From: Bacteroidales bacterium
Lineage (GTDB): Bacteria; Bacteroidota; Bacteroidia; Bacteroidales; UBA932
NCBI GenBank assembly: GCA_021371955.1
Contig: JAJFVD010000002.1
Location: 1 to 64,000 of the forward strand
DNA length: 64,000 nt
Direction of reading: 5' to 3'
The translations under genes and the position numbers were made by a program. The notes under the pieces are model-generated. The model was not told where the DNA came from. It ran no database searches and saw only the letters and a list, made by a program, of their open reading frames with translations. Below are positions 17,729 through 27,252 of the stretch, in pieces (position 1 is the first letter of the stretch; each line of letters starts with the position of its first letter).

Positions 17729-18490
17729 ATGTTAGCACTAGAATGGTTAAAAAATGCCAGAGCCGTAATGAGCTCTATTGAAGAGTCTCAGCTCGAAAAC
17801 ATTAAAAAAGCAGCCACAGTAATGGCAGACAGCATAGAGGCAGGCAGATGGGTTCACACCTTTGGCTGCGGTCATGCTACAATCCCGGTTGAGGAGATGT
17901 ATCCAAGAATCGGAGGTTTTGTTGGGTTCCACCCTATTGTTGAACTTCCGCTTACCTTCTTCACAAGAATTACAGGGGAGATGGGTGTTCACCAGTTTCT
18001 GTTTCTTGAAAGAGCAGAAGGATATGGCAACGCAATAATGAAGTCTTACAACTTTGACAAAAGAGACACTATGTGGATCTTCTCTCATACCGGTATCAAC
18101 AATGTCAACATAGACGTTGCTCTAAAGGCAAAAGAACTTGGCATGAAAGTTATCGTATTTGGCTCCGCAAGCGAATCTGCAGACAAGAAGACAAGACACT
18201 CATGCGGAAAAACACTTTTCCAGCTTGCCGATATCGTTGTTGATTCATGCGCACCACTTGTAGATGCAAGCGTTCCTTTAAAGAATCACTATGACAAGGT
18301 TGGTCCGGTTTCCACAATGGCATTTATCACGCTTGTATGGATGACTGTTACAACTGTGGCCGAGATACTTGCAGACAGAGGTGTTAAGCTTTATATTCAC
18401 CCTTCTCACAACATTCCAGGCGACAACACTGCGCACGACAGGCTTGATGCATGTCTTGCAACATATAAGGAGAGAGTGGCAGGAATCTAA
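17729..18490 (+). CDS. SIS-domain sugar-phosphate isomerase-like protein (UPF0309-like)
   Basis: 253 residues, one SIS fold. It binds phosphosugars: HTFGCGHATIPVEEMYPR is the first part of the site and IFSHTGINNVNIDVALKAKELGMKVIVFGSA contains the Ser/Thr-rich phosphate loop. Such proteins act as isomerases or as sugar-phosphate-responsive binding proteins; related N-acetylmuramate-6-phosphate etherases and AgaS deaminases share the fold. The preceding MFS gene ends three bases earlier. Together with the ROK kinase, a route for an amino sugar is inferred. It is the last gene of the pncB-initiated run. Confidence 0.82.
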   Translation: MLALEWLKNARAVMSSIEESQLENIKKAATVMADSIEAGRWVHTFGCGHATIPVEEMYPRIGGFVGFHPIVELPLTFFTRITGEMGVHQFLFLERAEGYGNAIMKSYNFDKRDTMWIFSHTGINNVNIDVALKAKELGMKVIVFGSASESADKKTRHSCGKTLFQLADIVVDSCAPLVDASVPLKNHYDKVGPVSTMAFITLVWMTVTTVAEILADRGVKLYIHPSHNIPGDNTAHDRLDACLATYKERVAGI

Positions 18491-18493
18491 TCC

Positions 18494-18527
18494 TTTGATG
18501 TCATTTAATCCATTTTTTGTATGTTTG
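18494..18527 (+). promoter_or_regulatory. Putative promoter of the porin gene
   Basis: TTTG at 18494-18497 and TATGTTTG at 18520-18527, with a 22-base spacer, fit the Bacteroidota promoter pattern. The ATG at 18537 is only nine bases after the -7 box, so the mRNA would have almost no leader. Confidence 0.5.
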
Positions 18528-18536
18528 CACAATATT

Positions 18537-20654
18537 ATGGGCAAACAAATCAAAAAAAACGCAACAAAAATCATGAGCATTGCGGCCTTTATGGTTGCAG
18601 TGCTCTCTTTTAATATACTTTCTGCTCAGGAAAATAAAGTCAGCATTGCTTCTGATACACTAAAAAAAACCTCTCCCTCAATTATTGCTCTTACTAAAGA
18701 ACAGCTTAAAATCAGGGCAAAGGCCGAAAGGGATTCTTTAAGATTAATCAAAGACAGCATCCGTGCTGCAAAGCCGAGAATTCTCGAGAGTTATATCATA
18801 CCGGACTCTCTTAAATACAAGAGAATCATATTGTGGAATTACGACAGCCACTTTAACAGAATTACCGGAATGCTTAAACAGGATACGACATTCGACGGTA
18901 ACTTCCATTTTCTTCCTTTTATGAAGAAGGATGTGGGTGCAACATATCTTGGGGTTTCCGGGTCTGCAGCTCAGAGTTTAAATTATTTTCTGCGGGAAAA
19001 ATCCGACTTTTTTACTGCATTTGATCCATACATTCCATACAGCTATACAAAAGAAACCCATCCGTTCTATAATGTAAAAACTCCACATACCGAACTGGCC
19101 TACAGAGGGACGATACTTGCCGAAAGAGCCAAGGAAGAGAGTAATATCCGCTTCATGACAACGCAAAACATCTCTCCGGAACTTAATATCACAATACTAT
19201 ATGAACGTTATGGCGGCAAGGGGATATTAAACAAAGAATCCACAGATGACCGGACTTTTTCGCTTACCTCAAACTACCTTGGTAAACGTTATGTAGTTCA
19301 TGCCGGTTATATTTTTCAGTCTGTTAAGCGCGAAGAGAACGGAGGTGTGACAGACGACACAATGGTGCTTGATACAACTATTAACCCACGGGCAATTGAT
19401 TACAATCTCAAGACTGCATACAACAGGCTAAAGCGAAACTCGCTTTTCTTCACTCACTCGTATGCAATTCCTATTCGTCTCTCAAAAAAAGACACTCTAA
19501 ACAACAGCAGGGGAACAGTAGCATATATTGGGCATTCCTTCGAGTACGCAACCTACTATCGTAAATATACCGATGCTATTGATTTATCTGATGAAGTCGG
19601 GAGAAATTACTATAACAACCGCTTCTTTATAAATTCACTTGAAAGCAATGACTCAACAAGGCTAAACCTCATTGAAAACCGTTTTTTCATCAGGCTTCAG
19701 CCCTGGGCAATTGATGGGATAATTTCAAAGCTGGATGGAGGAATCGGGCACCAGTTTATGAGCTACTACACATTCCGTCCGGATCAGTATATAGGGGGAG
19801 TGCAGAATTCCATTTATAACAATGTGTATGCATATTTCGGTGCTTCCGGGCAGTTCAGGAAGTATCTGCTTTGGGAAGGAACCGGTAAAATGAATCTTAC
19901 AGGTTACAATGCAGGCGATTTTAGCATAAACGCAAAAGTCCGCCTTTCGGTGTATCCTGTTAAAGAGGGAATTCACCTTACCGGCAAATTGAAAATCGCT
20001 AGTACAACTCCCGACCTGTTTAACAGTTATTACTATTCAAACCACTTTTTCTGGGATAATAATTTCGGCAAAAGCACCGAGACCCGGGTAGAGGCCTTTC
20101 TCGACATTCCAAAGATAAAGCTGCAGGCTTTCTTTGGATACTCGCTTCTTGACAATTATATCTATTACAATAATCTTGGAGATGCCACCCAATCCGGCAG
20201 TCTTCTTAATGTTATGTCTGCCTCTGTTAAACTTGACTTCCGCTTATGGAAGCTTCACTTCAATAACAGAGTGCTATTACAGCTCTCATCGGAACAGGAT
20301 GTAATGCCTCTTCCTCTTTTGAGTGCAAATCTCAGGTATTTCTTTCAGTTCAATTTAGTAAAAAATGTAATGACTGTGCAACTTGGCGCAGATGTTATCT
20401 ATCATACAAAATACTTTGCTCCTTCTTACAATCCTGCACTGGGGCAATTCCATACTCAGAATGAAAGAAAAATGGGAGCTACTCCGTATATTGATCCTTT
20501 TGTAAATATTCAATGGAAAAAGGCCAGTATATTTATTAAATACATGAACATTGCCCAGGGCTGGCCAAACGGAGATTACTTCTCGGCTAATCATTACACA
20601 ATGCCGGTGAAAGCTATCCAGTTTGGAATAAACTGGCCCTTCTATATTAAATAA
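18537..20654 (+). CDS. Putative porin (Bacteroidota-specific outer membrane barrel)
   Basis: 705 residues from the ATG at 18537. I chose this start because it gives a positively charged N-terminus and a signal peptide (IMSIAAFMVAVLSFNILSAQ); the longer frame back to 18369 lies inside the SIS gene and the promoter. A Lys/Arg/Asp-rich segment (~50-80) precedes a long barrel with alternating strands, RIILWNYDSHFNRITGMLKQDT near the start and KAIQFGINWPFYIK at the end. This matches the 'putative porin' family common in Bacteroidetes; the transported solute is unknown. The transglycosylase gene starts five bases after its stop. Confidence 0.82.
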   Translation: MGKQIKKNATKIMSIAAFMVAVLSFNILSAQENKVSIASDTLKKTSPSIIALTKEQLKIRAKAERDSLRLIKDSIRAAKPRILESYIIPDSLKYKRIILWNYDSHFNRITGMLKQDTTFDGNFHFLPFMKKDVGATYLGVSGSAAQSLNYFLREKSDFFTAFDPYIPYSYTKETHPFYNVKTPHTELAYRGTILAERAKEESNIRFMTTQNISPELNITILYERYGGKGILNKESTDDRTFSLTSNYLGKRYVVHAGYIFQSVKREENGGVTDDTMVLDTTINPRAIDYNLKTAYNRLKRNSLFFTHSYAIPIRLSKKDTLNNSRGTVAYIGHSFEYATYYRKYTDAIDLSDEVGRNYYNNRFFINSLESNDSTRLNLIENRFFIRLQPWAIDGIISKLDGGIGHQFMSYYTFRPDQYIGGVQNSIYNNVYAYFGASGQFRKYLLWEGTGKMNLTGYNAGDFSINAKVRLSVYPVKEGIHLTGKLKIASTTPDLFNSYYYSNHFFWDNNFGKSTETRVEAFLDIPKIKLQAFFGYSLLDNYIYYNNLGDATQSGSLLNVMSASVKLDFRLWKLHFNNRVLLQLSSEQDVMPLPLLSANLRYFFQFNLVKNVMTVQLGADVIYHTKYFAPSYNPALGQFHTQNERKMGATPYIDPFVNIQWKKASIFIKYMNIAQGWPNGDYFSANHYTMPVKAIQFGINWPFYIK

Positions 20655-20659
20655 AGCCT

Positions 20660-21724
20660 ATGCAGGCAAAATATAAGTACGTATTGGCTCTCTTCTTTAT
20701 TCTGTTATTATATATGGCAGTTTCAAAGAGAGAAATAATAAAGGGAGAAAGAGAACTTCTCTTTCTTGAGGGAGATACTCTGTTGGTTAAGGTAAACATT
20801 GAAGGAGGGGTATATATCAGGCAGGGACATCCGTCCGGATTTCATTATGAACTCCTCAACCGGTTTGCACAAAACGAGAAATGTGATGTTATGCTCACTC
20901 CCAAAGACAGCAGCAACAGCTGGAATGAATTGCTCGCAGGAGATATTGACATTCTCGTAATAAATGAAGATAAAGAGGTCATCCCGGAAGAGTTCTCGGA
21001 TTTTCTCATCTCAAGTGTTGTTGTAAATGACAATCAGGATGTATGGGTCGTCAGAAAAGATGACATTATCCTTTTACAGCAACTTAACTACTGGTTCAAT
21101 TATTTTAAGCAAAGAAAAGAGTACAACCAGCTTGTTACAAGGTACTACCGAAGATATCGCGGAATTTCCATTTCATCACCGGGAGGAACGTCTGTTCTTT
21201 CTCCTTACGACGAAATTATTAAACGCCACTCGAAAAATATTGGCTGGGACTGGAGACTACTCGCTTCACTCATATATCAGGAGAGCAAATTTTCAATGAA
21301 TGCCAGTTCGGCACACGGTGCGCACGGGCTCATGCAAATTAAGCAGGCTACAGCCGATCAGTTTAACGTTGACAACATATTTGATCCCGAGCAGAATGTA
21401 AAAGCGGGTACTCTTCTTATCAAAAGACTTCAGAAAATGTTTGATGACCCGCAGATTGACTCGCTTAATCGTCTCAAGTTTGTTCTGGCCGCATATAATG
21501 CCGGGGAGGGACGGGTAATTGACATAAGAAAGCTTGCCGTTCACAAGGGGGTAAATCCAAATGACTGGAATGCAGTAAAAGAATTGATTCCTCAGATGCG
21601 GGACAAATCGTTGTTGCCGGTTGGAATACTCAAACTTGGATCATTCAGGGGCGGTGAGACAATGAGATTTGTAGACGAAGTATTAAACCGGTACCAACTA
21701 TATTCAACGCTTGTAAAGAAATAG
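20660..21724 (+). CDS. Membrane-bound lytic transglycosylase (SLT domain, MltF-like)
   Basis: 354 residues. An N-terminal hydrophobic helix (~6-21) anchors or exports it; residues ~30-165 look like a reduced solute-binding domain (MltF has one), and ~185-330 form the SLT lysozyme-like domain. Catalytic Glu208 is in LLASLIYQESKF, followed by SSAHGAHGLMQIKQATA and LAAYNAGEGRV, the family motifs. It cleaves peptidoglycan strands to 1,6-anhydromuropeptides in the periplasm. It lies five bases after the porin gene and converges with the LolC/E-like gene. Confidence 0.93.
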   Translation: MQAKYKYVLALFFILLLYMAVSKREIIKGERELLFLEGDTLLVKVNIEGGVYIRQGHPSGFHYELLNRFAQNEKCDVMLTPKDSSNSWNELLAGDIDILVINEDKEVIPEEFSDFLISSVVVNDNQDVWVVRKDDIILLQQLNYWFNYFKQRKEYNQLVTRYYRRYRGISISSPGGTSVLSPYDEIIKRHSKNIGWDWRLLASLIYQESKFSMNASSAHGAHGLMQIKQATADQFNVDNIFDPEQNVKAGTLLIKRLQKMFDDPQIDSLNRLKFVLAAYNAGEGRVIDIRKLAVHKGVNPNDWNAVKELIPQMRDKSLLPVGILKLGSFRGGETMRFVDEVLNRYQLYSTLVKK

Positions 21725-21726
21725 AC

Positions 21727-22989
21727 CTATTTTATTCTGAGACTCTTATCCGGGCTTATCCCCGAAATAAATCTTGAAGGAATATAAAGCAATAATATTA
21801 TCAGCAGGAATGCCGACAGGTTAAGCGTTATAATTTTAAACCAGTCGATATAAACCGGAACATACTTGACGAAATAATTTTCGGGATCGAGGCTAATTAT
21901 CCGGAATCTCTGCTGCATCGCAAGTAATATAAAGGCAATTATATTACCGAGCAGCATTCCTCTCAATATAATCATCATCGCACGGTACAAAAAAATTCTG
22001 TGAATCCCGGCATCCCTCATTCCCAGCGATTTTAACAATCCAATCATCGAAATTTTTTCAAAAAGAATTATGAGCAATCCCGAAATCATATTGAACCCTG
22101 CAACAGTAATCATCAGTATAAGTACAACCAGCACATTGAAGTCAAGCAGATGCAGCCAGTCGAACAGGTGGGGATAAAGGTCGTTTGCTGTTAAAACGGC
22201 CACAGACGGATCTCTCTCCTTTGATTTGTCCGAAATTATGTTTTCAATCGACCTGGCAGTTTCCTTTATCTTTTCGTGATTTTCGGGAATTATTTCGATA
22301 CCGCTCACCTCATTGCTTTCCCATTCGTTCAGTTTCTGAATTTCTGAGATATTTGCAATCACAAATGTTTTATCAATTTCCTCCAGTTGAGCATCATATA
22401 TTCCTGCAAGAATGAATTTACGGGCTTTAACCAAATCTCCCACAAAATATACCTGAACAGGCTCCCCTACTTTAATGCCCATCATTTTTGAAAGACGGGA
22501 AGAAAGAAGAATCTCCTTCACCGAACTGGTATCGGAATAATCTGGCAATTTCCCTGCTACAATGGATTTTTTAAAAAAATCCCAGCTATAACCAGGACCA
22601 ACGCCCTTGAGCAAAACACCCTGTATTTCATCTCCGCTCTTAATTATCCCGGAACGGCAGGCATAGGGCTGTACAGATTTTATCCCCTTAATCTTTTTAA
22701 TATCTGCCATATATGACAGATCGGATACTATTGGATATTGATATGTTGTAACCTCAATTCCCGGAGAATTCAATACTATTCCCCCTGAAAACCCAATTGC
22801 CTTCTCCCGTATTTCATACTTAAACCCGTCGGAAATCGCAATTGCAAGCAACATAACTATCATACTTACAGCAACAGAGATACCGGCAATTATGGAACTT
22901 GTGTTACCCAGCCCGTTTTTGGAGCCATTTTTCCATAAAGTTTTTGCTATAAATATATTTGTATTCAATTTTTTTATATATTTGTTCAA
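21727..22989 (-). CDS. FtsX-like ABC transporter permease (LolC/LolE type)
   Basis: 420 residues. One TM helix near residues 30-50, a large periplasmic domain (~55-285, MacB-PCD-like), then three TM helices (~290-405) of the FtsX domain, ending ISPDKSLRIK. This four-helix layout is that of LolC/E permeases that extract lipoproteins from the inner membrane; LFEKISMIGLLKSLGMRD is the conserved cytoplasmic coupling segment for the ATPase. No ATPase gene (LolD) is adjacent. Convergent with the transglycosylase, two bases between stops. Confidence 0.85.
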   Translation of the reverse strand: MNKYIKKLNTNIFIAKTLWKNGSKNGLGNTSSIIAGISVAVSMIVMLLAIAISDGFKYEIREKAIGFSGGIVLNSPGIEVTTYQYPIVSDLSYMADIKKIKGIKSVQPYACRSGIIKSGDEIQGVLLKGVGPGYSWDFFKKSIVAGKLPDYSDTSSVKEILLSSRLSKMMGIKVGEPVQVYFVGDLVKARKFILAGIYDAQLEEIDKTFVIANISEIQKLNEWESNEVSGIEIIPENHEKIKETARSIENIISDKSKERDPSVAVLTANDLYPHLFDWLHLLDFNVLVVLILMITVAGFNMISGLLIILFEKISMIGLLKSLGMRDAGIHRIFLYRAMMIILRGMLLGNIIAFILLAMQQRFRIISLDPENYFVKYVPVYIDWFKIITLNLSAFLLIILLLYIPSRFISGISPDKSLRIK

Positions 22990-23022
22990 GTAAACTATTA
23001 CTTAACCTATAACTAAACTGTG

Positions 23023-23058
23023 AAACGCCTCTGTAGTCAATTTGATTACGGAGGTTTT
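23023..23058 (-). terminator. Terminator-like hairpin after the SirB1-like gene
   Basis: On the plus strand AAACGCCTCTGTA (23023-23035) pairs with TACGGAGGTTTT (23047-23058), with one G:T-type mismatch. The hairpin overlaps the stop codon of the SirB1-like gene and ends in short A and T runs on either side, so it could terminate leftward transcription before the LolC/E gene. Confidence 0.45.
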
Positions 23059-23914
23059 AGTTAATGTATCTCTCTGATCCAAAGCATTCAAGAATTTTCT
23101 TCATTACATTCTCCTTCTCTGCATTCTTTAACTGTTTGTACAGATACAGCAAATGGTCGGCATAAATAGATACCAGCGCCCTGTCCAGCCCTAACCTGGC
23201 AAAAGGCTTCTCGGTATTTTCGGAAATAGCTTCGATTTTCTTTTGCAGATAGTCATCGTTAAAAATGAGCCCATCCTTGTAAATATTGATATAGAACAGA
23301 ATGTTGTTGTCATTGTCTATATAGGCGGGAGTAAATGACTTGTTGATTATAAGCGGATAGATTGGCAGTCCTGCATATCTCGAGAGCAGGAAATAACAGA
23401 TCGGGATAGTAAAGATGTTCCCTCTTTTTGTTTCCAGCACAGTGGATATGAGTGCCTTTTCTTCCTGAATCACACTTTCGTCTGCATGCCTGAAACCCAT
23501 CCTGTGAAAAAATATATAATTGAATATTTCAAGATTCTCAATTGCTGTTTTACTGTCGCTCAACTCCTCCACTATCTCGTCCGACATATCCTGAACAATA
23601 TTCATATAGAAATATTTGTCCAGCTTAGGTTCCAGTGCACTCGTAACTAAAAGAAGCCCGTCCATAAGAAGCGGATCGGGGTTGGACAGGTATAGTTTCA
23701 GTTTTTTAAGTGTGTAGTTGAGTCTGAGATTTGACAGATAAGTGAAATAAAACTCTCTGTTGAACTTATTTTCAAGCTCCGGATACAGCTTTTCCATTTC
23801 GTCAAAAACATCCTCTCCCATCTCAATGAGCTTATCTTCCACCGCAGTTTTCACTGCCGTGTCTCCATCGTCAATCAACGATAGAAGAGATATCAGCTCC
23901 TGAGTTGTTTTCAT
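23057..23914 (-). CDS. SirB1/transglutaminase-like-core protein
   Basis: 285 residues, mostly helical N-terminus (~1-125) and a central segment RGNIFTIPICYFLLSRYAGLPIYPLI that matches the Transglut_core2 (SirB1) pattern of a small residue, 'IP' and a helix ending in GLPIY. The residues following it (SFTPAYID) correspond to the usual 'hFl' strand, but no catalytic Cys-His-Asp set is obvious, so it may be non-enzymatic. The gene overlaps the upstream nucleoside phosphorylase by four bases (ATGA), implying translational coupling. The role is unknown; Bacteroidales homologues of this kind are annotated as transglutaminase-like. Confidence 0.6.
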   Translation of the reverse strand: MKTTQELISLLSLIDDGDTAVKTAVEDKLIEMGEDVFDEMEKLYPELENKFNREFYFTYLSNLRLNYTLKKLKLYLSNPDPLLMDGLLLVTSALEPKLDKYFYMNIVQDMSDEIVEELSDSKTAIENLEIFNYIFFHRMGFRHADESVIQEEKALISTVLETKRGNIFTIPICYFLLSRYAGLPIYPLIINKSFTPAYIDNDNNILFYINIYKDGLIFNDDYLQKKIEAISENTEKPFARLGLDRALVSIYADHLLYLYKQLKNAEKENVMKKILECFGSERYIN

Positions 23915-24783
23915 TGAGTAAGTTTCTCTAATGCAAGTGTAACAAGCTTCTTGATATAAGGTTTATAGTCAGGCTGACTTTCATGCAGGTGCCTGTTTGC
24001 AATAATGCAGCACACTGTTGCGGCATCGTGACCCAAAAGTGCAGATAGTCCGGCAATTGCAGAGCCCTCCATCTCGAAATTTGTTATTCTGTCGCCATTA
24101 AAACGGAAACTTTCAAATTTGCTCACCATATCCGGTATTGCAAGCGGCAACCTCAAAACTCTTCCCTGAGGGCCATAAAATCCGGATGCAGAAATAGTCA
24201 CCCCTTTTATTGTCTCTTTTTCAAAGAGTTTTATCATTCTTTCACTTGCCTTTGCAAAATAAGGTGCCGGTAAATTCAGTGGCCAGTCAAAATGTTTTAC
24301 AAATGCCCGTTCCATATCAAGCTGAGAAACTGACTCTCTGTTTGCATACCAGTTAAGAAGCCCGTCACAGCCAACGGAGATATGAGACAGAACAAAAGAA
24401 CCAATCGGAATATCCGGCTGAATTGCTCCCGAAGTTCCAATCCTGAGAAGAGTGAGTCTTTTATGTTCCTTTTTAGGCTCTCTTGTTTTCAGGTCGATGT
24501 TTGCAAGAGCATCCAGTTCGTTAACTACTATGTCAATATTGTCTGTACCTATTCCTGTAGACAATACCGTAATTCTTTTCCCTTTGTATTTACCTGTTAC
24601 AGTAACAAACTCTCTTGAAGAGCGGACAAACTCTTTGCTTTCAAAGAAAGATGAAACAAGTTCAACTCTCCCCGGGTCTCCTACAAGGATAACTGTATCG
24701 GCAAGTTCTTCGGGCTTTATATGTAAATGAAATATTGATCCGTCACTATTGATAATCAACTCTGATGATGGTATCTGGCTCAT
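23911..24783 (-). CDS. Nucleoside phosphorylase (uridine/purine phosphorylase family)
   Basis: 290 residues. Phosphorolytic cleavage of nucleosides to base and ribose-1-phosphate in the cytoplasm. ILVGDPGRVELV carries the phosphate-binding GDPxR motif, VLSTGIGTDNIDIVVNEL and RIGTSGAIQPDIPIGSFV are the trimer/hexamer-type NP-1 core signatures, and FEMEGSAIAGLSALLG contains the ribose-binding EMEG. It most resembles uridine phosphorylases, but the base specificity loop cannot be read with confidence. Operon with the SirB1-like gene; divergent from the DUF4293 gene. Confidence 0.9.
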   Translation of the reverse strand: MSQIPSSELIINSDGSIFHLHIKPEELADTVILVGDPGRVELVSSFFESKEFVRSSREFVTVTGKYKGKRITVLSTGIGTDNIDIVVNELDALANIDLKTREPKKEHKRLTLLRIGTSGAIQPDIPIGSFVLSHISVGCDGLLNWYANRESVSQLDMERAFVKHFDWPLNLPAPYFAKASERMIKLFEKETIKGVTISASGFYGPQGRVLRLPLAIPDMVSKFESFRFNGDRITNFEMEGSAIAGLSALLGHDAATVCCIIANRHLHESQPDYKPYIKKLVTLALEKLTQ

Positions 24784-24821
24784 AATTGAATTCTTTAGCT
24801 ACAAAAATAAGCTTTATTTTA

Positions 24822-24829
24822 TACATTTG
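24822..24829 (+). promoter_or_regulatory. Putative -7 element of the DUF4293 gene
   Basis: TACATTTG fits TAnnTTTG and lies 16 bases upstream of the ATG at 24846. The -33 region is poor. Confidence 0.4.
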
Positions 24830-24845
24830 TGCAAAAATCAGTCCT

Positions 24846-25244
24846 ATGATACAACGAATTCAATCACTATTTCTGTTTGCTGCCAGTGCTATACTTGGTA
24901 CCCTCTTCTTTTCGGTTATGGCTCAGAGTTCACTGGAGAGCGTTAAATTTGTAAACATCGCTCCTCTCCTCATATTTAACATTATAACCACGCTTGTATC
25001 TTTTGTATCCATCTTTTTATATCGTCACAGAATGATTCAGATAAGAGTATCTATTTTCAATTCAATCATACTGGTGGCATATCAGGCCTGGATAATTTAT
25101 CTTTTTATAATTCGTCCGGAGGGCACGGCATTCACAGTAAACTCGGTATTCCCTATAATTGCCGCAATAGTTACATGGCTGGCAATCAGGTATATTGGCA
25201 GAGACGAGGCAATGGTAAGATCTATAAACCGCCTTCGTAAATAG
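24846..25244 (+). CDS. DUF4293 membrane protein
   Basis: 132 residues from the ATG at 24846, which gives the typical DUF4293 start MIQRIQSLFLF; the earlier in-frame start at 24786 would overlap the -7 element. Four TM helices (about 5-23, 36-56, 66-86, 97-115) and a basic C-terminus (RSINRLRK). A small inner membrane protein conserved in Bacteroidota with no known function. It converges with the TPR gene, whose stop codon is directly adjacent. Confidence 0.85.
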   Translation: MIQRIQSLFLFAASAILGTLFFSVMAQSSLESVKFVNIAPLLIFNIITTLVSFVSIFLYRHRMIQIRVSIFNSIILVAYQAWIIYLFIIRPEGTAFTVNSVFPIIAAIVTWLAIRYIGRDEAMVRSINRLRK

Positions 25245-27239
25245 TTACCTTTTCTCCTCGATACAATATTTTGAAATTACAGGGTAGGCATCCGCTATCC
25301 CCAGTTCACCTGCCTTGCTAAGGTCAATGCATCCTTTCTCCTTGTCTCTAAGGTAAAGGAGAATCAAACCCCTGTTATAATATGCTTCTCCCATATAGGG
25401 ATATAGCTCCAGTGCCTTGGTATACTGGATTATCGATTCCGGTATATCGTTAGAGAGGCAGTACAGATTACCCAGGTTGTAATATATATAAGGGAATTTT
25501 GGCGACAGTTCGGCGGCTCTTTTCATGTCGTGTATCGCAGGAGTATAGTCGTAACTTCTGGTAGCCTGCTCCTGAACCTTTGCCCTTGTGGCACCGGCAT
25601 TGTCAAGCGTGAGAACCTGAACATTGCTCTCAATGGAAGAGATGAAATCTATCATCTCGGACTGAAGAGCTCCTCTGTTTATATAATAAAAAGTCTGATC
25701 GGGTTCGAGTGCAATTGCCTGATTGTAACATTCAAGAGCAGTATTGAACTGTTTATTGCCCGATTCTATGAGTGCTTTGGCAAAGAGTGATTTGCTCTCT
25801 TTTCGTTCCTGTAATTTTTTGTCTATATCGTCCAGTATCTTCTTCTGAGTGTCCGGCGTGAGGTCTTCCTGTTTAGCTGTAAGACGCACCGGTAAAGGCA
25901 TTGAAGTCACAAAATTCTCCAGGCTTTTGTCATCAAACCTGTTTTCCAGAGCCATCATAATTTCATTCTCGCTGGCAGCCCGGAACTTGAAAAGCGGTTT
26001 CAATCTGATATCTACATCCTTATACTGAAGAAGCTCATTCTTAAAGTCGCGTTTTGCAAAGTCGGCATCAAGAGCAAGCAGCTTGTCGTATTTTTTAGTT
26101 GTGTCGGCAAAGGCCGATACTTTAGTAGAATCCCCTATTTTTGATTTGTACTCTCTGATTTTTTTCTGGGCAATTTCATAATCGCTCTTGGCCGATGTAA
26201 ACTGTCCCATCTGATTTTTAACATACGAGCGGTTTAAATATGCATTGGCAAAGTCGGGGTAGAGGTTGATTGCCTGAGAATAGTCGTCCATCGCATCCCG
26301 GAAACGCCCCTGCTGCATAAATAGCGCAGCCCTGTTATAGTATGCAAGCACATTGTTCGGGTTTATTTCAATAACTCTGTCGTAGTCGTCGAGAGCATTG
26401 TTGTAGTCGCCAATTTGAGAGCGAATAAGGGCACGGTTATATAGCGTGAGCGCATTTCCCGGATCGTCCCTGAGAACGCGCTCAAGGTCGGTAAGTGCCC
26501 CCATAATGTCTTTGTTATTGTACCGGACAAGTGCCCTGTTGAAATATCCGAATGAGTTGGCCGTATCCAGTACAAGTGCCTGATTAAGATCTTCAAGAGC
26601 TTTCTGGGTTTCATTCTGAAGAACGAAAATTCTTGATCTTCTTATATATCCCTCCGGATCAAACCTGTTGAGAGAAATTGCTGTATTATAATCCTTCAGA
26701 GCCTTTGTTGTGTCTCCAAGAAAAAGATACGACGCACCCCTGTTAAGGTAGGCATCGGGAACTTTAGGTTCAAACCTGAGAAAACGGTTGAAATCTTCGA
26801 CTGCTTTTTCGAACTGCTGAGACAAAAAGTATGTTACCCCCCTGCTGAAATAGAGTCCCGTGTAACTCGGCCGCAAATCCACGGCCTCTTCCAGGTCTTT
26901 GAGTGCAAGGTCGTATTTGCCAATTCTGCTTAGGGTAATTGCCCTGTAATGGTATGCAGGCGTATACAGCTGATTTATTTTAAGCGTTTTGTCAAAATCA
27001 ATCTGAGCTCCCAAAAAGTCGCCAAGATTATATTTTGCTATCCCCCTGAAGAAATAGGATTCATATAGTGTGGTATCCAGCTGAGAAAGTATATTGAAAT
27101 TTTCAATTGCCTGAGCATATTTTCCCTCTATCAGAAATTGCCTGCCCCTAAAAAAGAATTTTTGTTTATCGTACTGAGAATACGCCGTTTCAAATGTAAT
27201 GAGGGATAATATAAAAATTAACAATACTCTGCTGCGCAT
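25245..27239 (-). CDS. Exported tetratricopeptide-repeat protein
   Basis: 664 residues with a signal peptide (MRSRVLLIFILSLITFETAYS). About ten TPR units cover residues ~25-360 (repeats such as AYYNRAALFMQQGRFRDAMDDYSQAINLYPD every 34 residues), then a linker with no repeats (~365-480) and about three more TPRs to the end. TPR solenoids scaffold protein complexes; in Bacteroidota such periplasmic proteins occur in envelope and gliding/secretion complexes, but nothing here names a partner. mtgA lies 13 bases upstream on the same strand, so they may form one unit. Confidence 0.88.
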   Translation of the reverse strand: MRSRVLLIFILSLITFETAYSQYDKQKFFFRGRQFLIEGKYAQAIENFNILSQLDTTLYESYFFRGIAKYNLGDFLGAQIDFDKTLKINQLYTPAYHYRAITLSRIGKYDLALKDLEEAVDLRPSYTGLYFSRGVTYFLSQQFEKAVEDFNRFLRFEPKVPDAYLNRGASYLFLGDTTKALKDYNTAISLNRFDPEGYIRRSRIFVLQNETQKALEDLNQALVLDTANSFGYFNRALVRYNNKDIMGALTDLERVLRDDPGNALTLYNRALIRSQIGDYNNALDDYDRVIEINPNNVLAYYNRAALFMQQGRFRDAMDDYSQAINLYPDFANAYLNRSYVKNQMGQFTSAKSDYEIAQKKIREYKSKIGDSTKVSAFADTTKKYDKLLALDADFAKRDFKNELLQYKDVDIRLKPLFKFRAASENEIMMALENRFDDKSLENFVTSMPLPVRLTAKQEDLTPDTQKKILDDIDKKLQERKESKSLFAKALIESGNKQFNTALECYNQAIALEPDQTFYYINRGALQSEMIDFISSIESNVQVLTLDNAGATRAKVQEQATRSYDYTPAIHDMKRAAELSPKFPYIYYNLGNLYCLSNDIPESIIQYTKALELYPYMGEAYYNRGLILLYLRDKEKGCIDLSKAGELGIADAYPVISKYCIEEKR

Positions 27240-27252
27240 ACTCTTAATGTAG

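Noticed and set aside
18369..18536. Longer N-terminus of the putative porin
   Set aside because: It would overlap the SIS gene and the promoter and place the signal peptide 56 residues inside the protein.
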